In this document: in pieces, positions 8,787 to 15,699 of the stretch
How the letters are laid out: each line of letters starts with the position of its first letter
Numbering within the stretch: the first letter of the stretch is position 1
From: Aureliella sp964411445
Lineage (GTDB): Bacteria > Planctomycetota > Planctomycetia > Pirellulales > Pirellulaceae
DNA: 64,000 nt
Assembly (NCBI GenBank): GCA_964411445.1
Contig: CAYPLE010000007.1
Span: 1 to 64,000, forward strand
Reading direction: 5' to 3'
The notes under the pieces: generated by a model
The model's input: the letters and a program-made list of their open reading frames with translations, nothing else
Databases searched by the model: none
Told to the model about the DNA's origin: nothing
Position numbers and translations under genes: made by a program

Positions 8787-9017
8787 TTGTTGCGACGAAT
8801 CTGCAGACTTCCTGCAGCCATGTTGGTGCAGCTTGTGCAGTTTTATCAGCGTGGCATTTCACCGTTGCTCGGGCAAAGTTGCCGATTTCAGCCGACATGC
8901 AGTCAGTACATGATCGAAGCGATTCGGAAGTACGGAGCAATTCGTGGCACCTTCAAAGGCATCATGCGAATTTGTCGCTGTCACCCCTTTAGCAAAGGCG
9001 GATTTGACCCACCGTGA
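8787..9017 (+). CDS. yidD: membrane protein insertion efficiency factor YidD
   Basis: Small membrane-associated protein that assists YidC-dependent insertion. The 76-residue product has the complete family signature: FYQRGISPLLG, CRFQPTCSQYMIEAI, then CRCHPFSKGGFDPP. The start is TTG at 8787, supported by a GGGGAGAA Shine-Dalgarno sequence ending at 8780 and by the family-typical N terminus LRRICRLPA; an internal ATG at 8820 would cut into the conserved helix. It is not next to rpmH/rnpA/yidC as in many bacteria. Its stop overlaps the start of the next gene (GTGA at 9014-9017), which implies translational coupling. Confidence 0.93.
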   Translation: MLRRICRLPAAMLVQLVQFYQRGISPLLGQSCRFQPTCSQYMIEAIRKYGAIRGTFKGIMRICRCHPFSKGGFDPP

Positions 9018-9622
9018 CTGATCCCAAACACAGGACGACCAAGAAAGCCTCTTCGCTGACGCCGATTCCGCTAAGTGACGCGCCTAGTGGCATTGAAGTG
9101 AAGCGCGAGAATTCGCCGGGCTACCGTCCGAAGTTGCCCGACTGGGGCGTATTCTTGAATTGGCCACAAAAAGGACTCGATTGGATTCACCCAGACGATG
9201 TCTCAGTGGTGAAGGCAATGATCCCTGGCCAGCGTGTGTTCAAGCGGTCCGCTTGGGATGAAAGCTATTACACTTTCGTGTACGGTGAAGCGGCGATTCG
9301 ACTGAAGCCGACCCTTTGGTTGCGGCTGGAGCAGCGGTTGGACTTGGAGGTTGGGCAACAAGTAGAATTGTTGGCCAGGCTAGGCAGGAACGATCCTGGC
9401 GTATTTCGCGTCGCGGAGATTCTCTGGGATGCAGAACGCGGCTGCGTAACGTTTTGCCTAAAGCGCGACGGTCTGGTTTTGCCCCGCCCGTTTACGCGGC
9501 AGGATCTTCGCCCTGTCCATGTTCGGCATCACCTCAGGACAGGCTTTTACCAGCATGAACCGCCGAAGCACGTTCCAGTCCAGGGTGAGGACCGCATCGA
9601 CGTTAGGGACCTTGGGGAATAG
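9014..9622 (+). CDS. hypothetical protein coupled to yidD
   Basis: Not recognised. 202 residues, no signal peptide or membrane segment, rich in aromatic and charged residues. The middle part (about 45-165) alternates strands and ends in turns, for example GVFLNWPQKGLDWIHPDDV, WDESYYTFVYGEAAIRLKPT and VEQVELLARLGRNDPG-like segments, suggesting a compact beta-rich domain. The first 40 and last 30 residues are polar and look disordered. The GTG start at 9014 overlaps the yidD stop by three bases, which fixes the start and suggests the two are made together. Confidence 0.65.
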   Translation: MTDPKHRTTKKASSLTPIPLSDAPSGIEVKRENSPGYRPKLPDWGVFLNWPQKGLDWIHPDDVSVVKAMIPGQRVFKRSAWDESYYTFVYGEAAIRLKPTLWLRLEQRLDLEVGQQVELLARLGRNDPGVFRVAEILWDAERGCVTFCLKRDGLVLPRPFTRQDLRPVHVRHHLRTGFYQHEPPKHVPVQGEDRIDVRDLGE

Positions 9623-9720
9623 GCACACAGTGTCAGAACTTATCCAACGACTGCATGTTTGTCAGCGAAGTTTTTCGCAGGAAATCTGTTAACTTCTTGA
9701 CGGTTCGTTTGCCAGGCGAC

Positions 9721-9789
9721 TACTGACCGAAACCGGTTACTGATCGAGGCCGGTTACTGATCGAGGCCGGTTACTGATCGAGGCCGGTT
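9721..9789. repeat. 17-bp tandem repeat overlapping the cutA stop codon
   Basis: On the minus strand the unit GTAACCGGCCTCGATCA occurs three times head to tail, followed by a degenerate fourth copy (GTAACCGGTTTCGGTCA) and a stop-like TAG. The first copy encodes the last residues of CutA (V-T-G-L-D-Q) and its TAA stop arises from the junction with the next copy. Because 17 is not a multiple of three, copy-number change would shift frames only after this stop. Confidence 0.85.
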
Positions 9790-10121
9790 ACGCAATCGTT
9801 GACCCAGGCATAATAGTCGGCGGATGCTGCAACAGTCCGGACAAGCATTTGAGGCACTTCGTAGGGGTGAAGCTCCGCCAGTTTTGCTTGGGCGGCCAGC
9901 GATGAAGATGGCAGGGTCTTGAACGTGCACCGCGTTTCGTTGGCTGTAGTGACCTTGCCTTGCCACCGGTAGACGCTCATCATGGGGGCGTCAATTTGCG
10001 CACAGGCAATCAGTCCAAGCTCAACCAATTGTTCAGCGGTATCCGTTGCTTGTTGCCTGTGTTCGAATGTGGTCACAATTTCGACGATTGGTGTTTCGCC
10101 GGCAGGTCGCGATTGAGTCAT
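9771..10121 (-). CDS. cutA: divalent-cation tolerance protein CutA
   Basis: Small trimeric ferredoxin-like protein associated with copper/divalent cation tolerance. The 116-residue product shows the family blocks VEIVTTFEHRQQATDTAEQL, GLIACAQIDAPMMSVYRWQGKV, ETRCTFKTL, LAELHPYEVPQMLV and YYAWV. The start is the ATG complementary to 10119-10121 (MTQSRPAGE); the frame stays open further upstream, but that extension runs into the divergent SRAP gene and has no family similarity. The C terminus is encoded by the first copy of a 17-bp tandem repeat, so the last six residues may be lineage-specific. Confidence 0.92.
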   Translation of the reverse strand: MTQSRPAGETPIVEIVTTFEHRQQATDTAEQLVELGLIACAQIDAPMMSVYRWQGKVTTANETRCTFKTLPSSSLAAQAKLAELHPYEVPQMLVRTVAASADYYAWVNDCVTGLDQ

Positions 10122-10154
10122 TTTGCAGTTTTTCGTTTCGCTGAAAGTTATCAA

Positions 10155-10835
10155 ATGTGCGGAAGGTACACGATCAAGACGCCTGCAGACGAGTGGGCGC
10201 AATTGCTGTTGCCATTGCAGACGAATGCACCGCCGGGCGGCATCAAGCCTCGCTTCAATGTCGCTCCTACGCAAAACGTTATGGCGTTGATTGGTGAGGA
10301 GGCAGGCAAGGCTGAGTATAGGGGATTCCGATGGGGACTCGTTCCGTTTTGGGCAAAGGAGTTGTCGATTGGAAATCGAATGATCAACGCTCGCGGCGAG
10401 ACGTTGCATGAAAAGCGTTCATTTGCAAAGCTCCTCGACCGTCGGCGATGTTTGATTATTGCTGACGGTTACTACGAGTGGGAGAAGCTGGGCGGCGGCG
10501 GAAAACAGCCGCACTGGATTCATCCTGCTCAAGGTGGCATATTCTTGATGGCCGGATTGTGGGACACGAACAAGAATGTCTCAGAGCAAGAAGTTGCGTC
10601 TTGTACAGTCGTGACGGTGGCCGCGAATGCTCAACTGGCGGGAATTCATGATCGCATGCCTGCTGTGATTTTGCCACAGTTCGCAGCGGAGTGGCTGAGC
10701 TGCGAAACATCGACCGAGCAAGCACGGAGCATGCTTGGCAGTATGGAAGACGGTTTCTTTGAGACGAGGCCGGTATCATCATTCGTGAATCGACCAGCGA
10801 ACGACAGCTCTGAGTGTATCGCGAGAATTGGCTGA
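10155..10835 (+). CDS. SRAP-domain protein (YedK/HMCES family)
   Basis: YedK/HMCES proteins protect abasic sites in single-stranded DNA by forming a thiazolidine crosslink through Cys2. After processing of Met1, Cys2 would be the N terminus here (MCGRYTIKTP). The other family residues are present: RFNVAPTQ, FRWGLVPFWAK, INARGET, IADGYYEWEK (the catalytic Glu) and IHDRMPAVI (the catalytic His). The ATG at 10155 is chosen because Cys2 must be N-terminal; an upstream in-frame extension to 9960 overlaps cutA and would destroy the active site. 226 residues is normal. The gene diverges from cutA with 33 bp between starts, and no LexA-like inverted repeat is seen there. Confidence 0.93.
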   Translation: MCGRYTIKTPADEWAQLLLPLQTNAPPGGIKPRFNVAPTQNVMALIGEEAGKAEYRGFRWGLVPFWAKELSIGNRMINARGETLHEKRSFAKLLDRRRCLIIADGYYEWEKLGGGGKQPHWIHPAQGGIFLMAGLWDTNKNVSEQEVASCTVVTVAANAQLAGIHDRMPAVILPQFAAEWLSCETSTEQARSMLGSMEDGFFETRPVSSFVNRPANDSSECIARIG

Positions 10836-10842
10836 GAATCGG

Positions 10843-11247
10843 TTAGTTGTTCGCGCCAGGGGAGAGCAGTTTGTCGATGAGTTCTTCGAGCTGCGTTTTT
10901 GAGATGCCCATTCTTGCCGCGGCGAGTGCGAAGAGTCGCTTTTCGACCTCCGTTAACTTGCCATCTGCCGCCATCATGCGCATCAAATCAGCCAACATCT
11001 GATCTTGTTCGCCACGATCTACCGGAAACTTTAACTTGGCTTCACCGCTGAGTGCGAAAGCGATGGCGCGTTCCAAGTCTTCCTCAGCCAATCCGAGATC
11101 TGAACAACGGTCGACCAGGAGTGCGATTTCCTGTTCCGATAGCGAACCGTCAGCGGCGGCCATAATGACGAGATTCTTTAGGTGGTCTAATTGTTGCACT
11201 TGTGGAGCTCCGGACAAACGTAGCGAGGGTGATGGGGCAACTATCAA
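10843..11247 (-). CDS. TerB-like (tellurite resistance family) protein
   Basis: All-helical protein of the TerB / DjlA-N type. Two acidic repeats with the family pattern are visible: LVIMAAADGSLSEQEIALLVDRC near residues 27-47 and LMRMMAADGKLTEVEKRLFALAA near residues 88-110. The AADGxLxxxE motif is thought to bind metal. There is no ter gene cluster nearby, so a tellurite role is not implied. 134 residues, cytoplasmic. It ends 7 bp from the convergent SRAP gene. Confidence 0.75.
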   Translation of the reverse strand: MIVAPSPSLRLSGAPQVQQLDHLKNLVIMAAADGSLSEQEIALLVDRCSDLGLAEEDLERAIAFALSGEAKLKFPVDRGEQDQMLADLMRMMAADGKLTEVEKRLFALAAARMGISKTQLEELIDKLLSPGANN

Positions 11248-11395
11248 GTCTCGCGCTTCGGCGGCATGAAACGGGCCATAGAGTCAGCCGCAGTTTACTG
11301 CTTCATTGTAGTTCAAACTACACCAGCACTGCTCGCTCAGCCGCCAAATGGTTACACAATGTGATATTCATGGTGTAAAGCTGTCTGTGTGGCGC

Positions 11396-11432
11396 AAGAA
11401 AAACTCCCCGCTCGTTTGAGACGAGTAGGGAG
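11396..11432 (-). terminator. intrinsic terminator downstream of the HNH gene
   Basis: An imperfect hairpin with arms CTCCCCGCTCGT and ACGAGTAGGGAG around a TTGAG loop occupies 11404-11432. Read on the minus strand it is followed by TTTTTCTT, which makes a rho-independent terminator about 110 bp after the HNH gene. Confidence 0.7.
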
Positions 11433-11540
11433 GATGCGTAAGCTGCGATGTTGAGTCAGCAACTGTTTAGGAATTTGCCCACGGTCTAGCGCCGATTCCG
11501 ACGCAAGCTGGCAGGCTGGACAGCTCGGGCCGGATGATCG

Positions 11541-12149
11541 CTACGATGCACCGGACTGCACGAATGACTTCCAAATCTCATACTTGGGCTCTTCAATTGC
11601 CAAGCTGATGGCCGGATTCGTTCTTGGCATCACCGGTTTGGTCAGCAGTTTCATGTTAGCCTGATCCGGCGTTCGGCCTCCCTTTCGAGAATTGCAGCCG
11701 AGGCAGCAGCAAACGATGTTCGACCAGTTCGTTTTGCCGCCCTGTGATCTGGGCACAACGTGATCAAGGCTGAGTTGACTGGTTGGCCGCTTCTGGCCAC
11801 AGTACTGGCAAGCATGATCATCGCGTGCGAACACGTTCTTGCGATTGAATCTGACCGTTGACTTGGGGATCTTGTCGTAGCGAGTCAATCGAACAAGTCG
11901 AGGAACCTGGATTTCGAAGTTCACGGCTTGGATGTACTCTTCGCCGTGTTGTTTGTCGAGTGCAAGGAGTTGGCTGACTTCACACCACGCGTCGAATTCG
12001 TAGTTCACGTAACGTCCATCTTCGATCGTGATCACTTCTGCGCAGTCGCGATACAGAAGCGTCAGTGCTCGACGGACGTTGACGACCCGAATGGCCATGT
12101 AGATTCGGTTCAAGACCAGGACGTTGCACTGCAGTGCGCTATCGGCCAT
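11541..12149 (-). CDS. HNH endonuclease
   Basis: Stand-alone HNH nuclease of the common bacterial type. The ββα-metal block is CQYCGQKRPTSQLSLDHVVP followed by GGKTNWSNIVCCCLGCNSRKGG, with the two CxxC zinc pairs and the DH and N catalytic residues present. About 100 N-terminal residues form a separate conserved region (LNRIYMAIRVVNVRRALTLL, then YEFDAWCEVSQL). The start is fixed by a near-perfect Shine-Dalgarno sequence (AAAGGAGGT on the minus strand, 12155-12163), five bases before the ATG, an unusually strong site for this genome. The function is unknown; such proteins are widespread as single-copy housekeeping genes and are not necessarily mobile. Confidence 0.88.
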   Translation of the reverse strand: MADSALQCNVLVLNRIYMAIRVVNVRRALTLLYRDCAEVITIEDGRYVNYEFDAWCEVSQLLALDKQHGEEYIQAVNFEIQVPRLVRLTRYDKIPKSTVRFNRKNVFARDDHACQYCGQKRPTSQLSLDHVVPRSQGGKTNWSNIVCCCLGCNSRKGGRTPDQANMKLLTKPVMPRTNPAISLAIEEPKYEIWKSFVQSGAS

Positions 12150-12593
12150 TGATTACCTCCTTTTGGTTGGCACCTGGAATGCTCTAGTCTAACCGTTGAC
12201 GCCTGGTGAAACCACTTCACACAGCATGGGCCAACCTGGGTGAATCGAAATTTGAATCCCGGGTGATCAGCCGCAAAGCGTTAGCTCACCGTTTTCCCGG
12301 AGAAGCGTTACCGCGTGGTGACTAGCTCGAAAGTTCCCGCACTCAACATTCCCGGCAGCGTTTGATACCTCGCAAGACGCACTGAAGGGCAAAAATGTTC
12401 GCTTCGATGTGGGACACTTGGTTGGCCGCCGAGTACCAGCGGACTGATCGCAAGCTCAAGGTTGCAAAGCGGTTTGGAGCGGCTCGGCGGTCATCCTTAC
12501 TTGACCAACCCTAGCTATGACTCGACAATCCAGGGTGAGTTGCGTGGAATGACAGAACGTTAAAAAGCGACCCGCTGTTGCGGTACTAATTTA
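12150..12593. other. 444-bp intergenic region between the HNH gene and trpB
   Basis: Divergent promoter region for the HNH gene and trpB. It has the strong HNH Shine-Dalgarno site at its left end and a short CCGC-TGTT-GCGG stem just before trpB. The motif AAGCGTTA occurs twice (near 12277 and 12304) and resembles a decayed repeat. I find no credible open frame, tRNA or trp leader peptide with consecutive Trp codons. Confidence 0.5.
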
Positions 12594-13817
12594 ATGAGCA
12601 CTTTACAATCCAAAACTGATTCCCCAGCCGCGCAACCTGATCAGCGAGGCCGGTTCGGCAAGTTTGGTGGTCGTTTCGTGCCAGAAACGCTCACTCGTGC
12701 GCTCGATGAGCTGACGGCCGAGTACGAATCCGCTAAGAAGGATCCAGAGTTTGCTGCTGAGTTGGACTATTTGCTGAAGCGTTTTGTCGGACGTCCGAGC
12801 CCACTTTATCACGCAAAACGGCTGAGCGAGCTCTGCGGAGGCGCTCAGATTTGGTTCAAACGTGAGGATTTGAATCATACCGGAGCTCACAAGATCAATA
12901 ACACGCTCGGCCAAGCACTCTTGACGATGCGAATGGGCAAGACTCGCGTCATTGCCGAAACAGGAGCCGGGCAGCACGGCGTTGCTTCGGCTACCGCTTG
13001 TGCTCATTTTGGTCTTCCATGCGTCGTCTACATGGGCGCCGAGGACGTAAGGCGGCAGAAACCCAATGTCTTCAGCATGAAGCTCATGGGGGCCGAAGTT
13101 CGGCCTGTGACAAGTGGCTCGAAGACGCTGCGTGATGCTGTCAACGAAGCGATGCGAGATTGGATGTCGTCGGTTGAAGATACGCACTACATCATCGGGT
13201 CAGTCATCGGACCTCATCCCTTCCCGATGATGGTTCGCGACTTTCAGTCGGTCATCGGGCGCGAAGCACGATCTCAAAGCTTGGAGGAGTTTGGACGCTT
13301 GCCTGACAAGGTGGTTGCTTGTGTGGGGGGAGGATCAAACGCGGCGGGCATGTTCTACCCATTTGTTGAAGACGATGGTGTCGAGTTGATTGGCGTTGAA
13401 GCAGGTGGATTGTCTGCTGAGCCTGGCCAAAATGCTTCTCCACTGACACACGGTTCCCCCGGTGTACTCCACGGAAGCTATAGCTACGTAATGCAAGACC
13501 AGGATGGCCAGACTTCTCCGGTGCACTCCGTTTCCGCCGGCTTGGATTACCCTGGTGTTGGCCCAGAGCACAGCTTCTGGAAAGATGCTCAGCGAGTGAA
13601 GTACACGGAATGCCAAGACGGTCAAGCCTTGGCAACGTTCGATAAAGTCGCCCGAGCCGAAGGGATCCTTCCGGCTTTGGAGTCGTCGCACGCTGTTGCC
13701 AAGGCGATGGAGATTGCGGCCGATACTCCGGCGGACAAGATTGTGCTGGTTTGTTTGAGTGGTCGAGGCGATAAAGACGCTGCCGAGATCGCCCGCCTGC
13801 GCGGCGAGGACTACTAG
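12594..13817 (+). CDS. trpB: tryptophan synthase beta subunit
   Basis: Catalyses the PLP-dependent condensation of indole with serine to tryptophan, in an alpha2-beta2 complex with TrpA. The PLP lysine is K100 in HTGAHKINNT. Other family blocks are FGKFGGRFVPETL, RPSPLYHAKRL, AETGAGQHGVASATA, CVGGGSNAAGMFYPF (phosphate loop) and HSVSAGLDYPGVGPEH, ending with CLSGRGDKD. At 407 residues it is full length and belongs to the TrpB1 type that pairs with TrpA. trpA starts 75 bp downstream on the same strand. Confidence 0.98.
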   Translation: MSTLQSKTDSPAAQPDQRGRFGKFGGRFVPETLTRALDELTAEYESAKKDPEFAAELDYLLKRFVGRPSPLYHAKRLSELCGGAQIWFKREDLNHTGAHKINNTLGQALLTMRMGKTRVIAETGAGQHGVASATACAHFGLPCVVYMGAEDVRRQKPNVFSMKLMGAEVRPVTSGSKTLRDAVNEAMRDWMSSVEDTHYIIGSVIGPHPFPMMVRDFQSVIGREARSQSLEEFGRLPDKVVACVGGGSNAAGMFYPFVEDDGVELIGVEAGGLSAEPGQNASPLTHGSPGVLHGSYSYVMQDQDGQTSPVHSVSAGLDYPGVGPEHSFWKDAQRVKYTECQDGQALATFDKVARAEGILPALESSHAVAKAMEIAADTPADKIVLVCLSGRGDKDAAEIARLRGEDY

Positions 13818-13892
13818 AATCAGCACTCTTCCCAGATCAGCCTGTCGATCGGCACGGCTCCTTTCGCTCATCTCGACCATCCAGGAATTAAC

Positions 13893-14678
13893 ATGTCCGC
13901 AGTTGACCAGCAGTTTGCAAGACTTCGTTCGGAGGGGAAAAAGGCTTTCATTCCTTTCGTGACCGCCGGGGATCCGGATCTAAACGTTACTATCGAAGCA
14001 CTCAAGCAACTCAGTCAGAGCGGCGCGGCTATTGCCGAAGTTGGATTTCCGTACAGCGATCCCATTGCTGACGGTCCTGTCATTCAAGCTTCCTACACGC
14101 GAGCTTTAGAAGCTGGTATCACGATCAGCAAGATCTTCGAAGCAATTGGTTCAGTCTCTGCCGAATTAAAGATGCCGTTGGTTGCGATGGTCAGCTATTC
14201 AATCATCGATCGGATCGGGGCGGATAAGTTCATCGATCAAGCGATTGCCGCAGGTTTCTCCGGCGCCATTGTGCCTGACCTTCTGGTTGAGGAAGCAGCG
14301 GACCTGCGAGAGCGATGCTTGGCGAAAGACTTCAGCTTGATCCACTTGGTGACGCCGACAACTCCCGACCATCGGATGATAGAAATAGCCAAGAGCTCCA
14401 CCGGCTTTATCTATTTCGTGTCGGTGACCGGGATCACTGGGGAACGCAACGAATTGCCCGCCGGCTTGACTGACAAAGTGAAATGGCTGCGCGAGCAAAC
14501 GGATACCCCCGTTTGCATAGGCTTTGGAATTAGTAAACCTGAGCATGTGCAAAAGCTCGGTCCAGTTGCCGACGGGATTATCGTTGGTTCTGCCGTCGTT
14601 AGAAGATTGGCCGAAGGTGGCAAAGATGCCCTGGCGTCGGTGGACGCTCTGGCCAAGGAGTTGATCGCAGAGCTGTAG
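13893..14678 (+). CDS. trpA: tryptophan synthase alpha subunit
   Basis: Releases indole from indole-3-glycerol phosphate and channels it to TrpB. The catalytic acids are E49 and D60 in AEVGFPYSDPIADGP, the usual positions. FIPFVTAGDPD, GAIVPDLLVEEA, LVTPTTPDHRM, FIYFVSVTGITGER and CIGFGISKPEHV cover the barrel and phosphate-binding loops. 261 residues is normal. It forms a two-gene trpBA unit; the other trp genes are not in this window. It converges with comB leaving 9 bp between stops, with no terminator visible. Confidence 0.98.
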   Translation: MSAVDQQFARLRSEGKKAFIPFVTAGDPDLNVTIEALKQLSQSGAAIAEVGFPYSDPIADGPVIQASYTRALEAGITISKIFEAIGSVSAELKMPLVAMVSYSIIDRIGADKFIDQAIAAGFSGAIVPDLLVEEAADLRERCLAKDFSLIHLVTPTTPDHRMIEIAKSSTGFIYFVSVTGITGERNELPAGLTDKVKWLREQTDTPVCIGFGISKPEHVQKLGPVADGIIVGSAVVRRLAEGGKDALASVDALAKELIAEL

Positions 14679-14687
14679 CTTGCTACC

Positions 14688-15512
14688 TCAATAGGCTTTG
14701 GCTTTGCGGAAGACTGCATCGTTTCCGGCAAACGGGATTGCATCGCATGAGTCGATGTCCGCCGCTACGGCAAGGTCGCTTTCGTAGCCCGCGTTGATCA
14801 GATTCTGGCCGCCCTGAGAATTGGCTAATGCAGAGCAAATGCGTTCAGGTAAGTCTTTAGGTGCACTTTTTTGATTTGTGCTTTGGGGCTGCTTCCCGAC
14901 TGGCAACTGGTCGCAAAGGTGTCTCCACGAATTGTGCGCTAGGCAACTGCTATCGTCGCGGTGTTCTGTATCGTGGGTCTCTGCAAATTGCGACATGATC
15001 GCTCCCGCCGCCAGTAGGTCTTCACTGGTGAAGTTGCCGTCGGTTCCTGAGCAGATGAAGGTTACTCTCTTGTCCGAGTCGCCAAACTGCTGACCAATGT
15101 GCTCGCACAGAGCCCGTCGGTTTGTGATTGCTCCCAGGAAGATCGCAGCGCAATGACGTGCTTTTTGGACAGCTCGAGTACCGTTTGTTGTCGTAAAGAC
15201 CAACTCGCAGCCCTTCACTTTACCCGGCGTGTATTCGGTTGGACTGTTGCCCAAGTGGAACCCTTCAATAGGCTTGCAATGCCGCTCCCCGCACAATCGA
15301 ACGCGACGCGATGCCTGGGCAGCAGCATCGGCTAGCTTTCGTGCAGCCGCTATTTCGGCAACTGCTCGCAGTGAATATGCTCCGGATGCTAGCGCTTGAG
15401 CTGCCGTGGTGGTGAAACGCAGTGTGTCGATCACAATGGTCACATCGGACTGGGCGACGTCACTGTCGGAAATCAAATTGGGGAGCAGAGCAGTCTGAAA
15501 TTGGATAGGCAT
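14688..15512 (-). CDS. comB: 2-phosphosulfolactate phosphatase (ComB family)
   Basis: ComB hydrolyses 2-phosphosulfolactate in coenzyme M/sulfolactate biosynthesis in archaea; bacterial homologues are common but their substrate is often untested. Family blocks are TIVIDTLRFTTTAAQALASG, GERHCKPIEGFHLGNSPTEY and LVFTTTNGTRAVQKA, and CSGTDGNFTSEDLLAAGAI. Asp29 in VIDTLR is a likely metal ligand. Residues about 185-235 are a polar stretch (GKQPQSTNQKSAPKD). No other sulfolactate gene lies nearby, so the physiological role is uncertain. It diverges from recQ across 187 bp. Confidence 0.82.
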   Translation of the reverse strand: MPIQFQTALLPNLISDSDVAQSDVTIVIDTLRFTTTAAQALASGAYSLRAVAEIAAARKLADAAAQASRRVRLCGERHCKPIEGFHLGNSPTEYTPGKVKGCELVFTTTNGTRAVQKARHCAAIFLGAITNRRALCEHIGQQFGDSDKRVTFICSGTDGNFTSEDLLAAGAIMSQFAETHDTEHRDDSSCLAHNSWRHLCDQLPVGKQPQSTNQKSAPKDLPERICSALANSQGGQNLINAGYESDLAVAADIDSCDAIPFAGNDAVFRKAKAY

Positions 15513-15699
15513 GGGGACGGTCAGGCGGTACGATTGAGGGTACGCAGTTCGGTTTTGTTCTGTCAGGCTAGACGGATCGGTGGAGATGGGCGACTGCAGT
15601 GCCCCGTTTGGGACTGCCGGGCCCTAGAATATTGCGGATCGGGAATCGCGAATAGTCGCCTTGGTGGTAAAGCAATCGAGTCCTTCTACGAGCAAGTTG

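Noticed and set aside
9721..9789. CRISPR array
   Set aside because: The repeats are directly adjacent with no spacers and no cas genes are present.
9960..10154. N-terminal extension of the SRAP protein
   Set aside because: Would remove Cys2 from the N terminus, which the family needs for catalysis.
10122..10409. N-terminal extension of cutA
   Set aside because: No family similarity, and it overlaps the start of the divergent SRAP gene.
12150..12593. trp attenuator upstream of trpB
   Set aside because: No leader peptide with consecutive Trp codons and no terminator with a U-tract.
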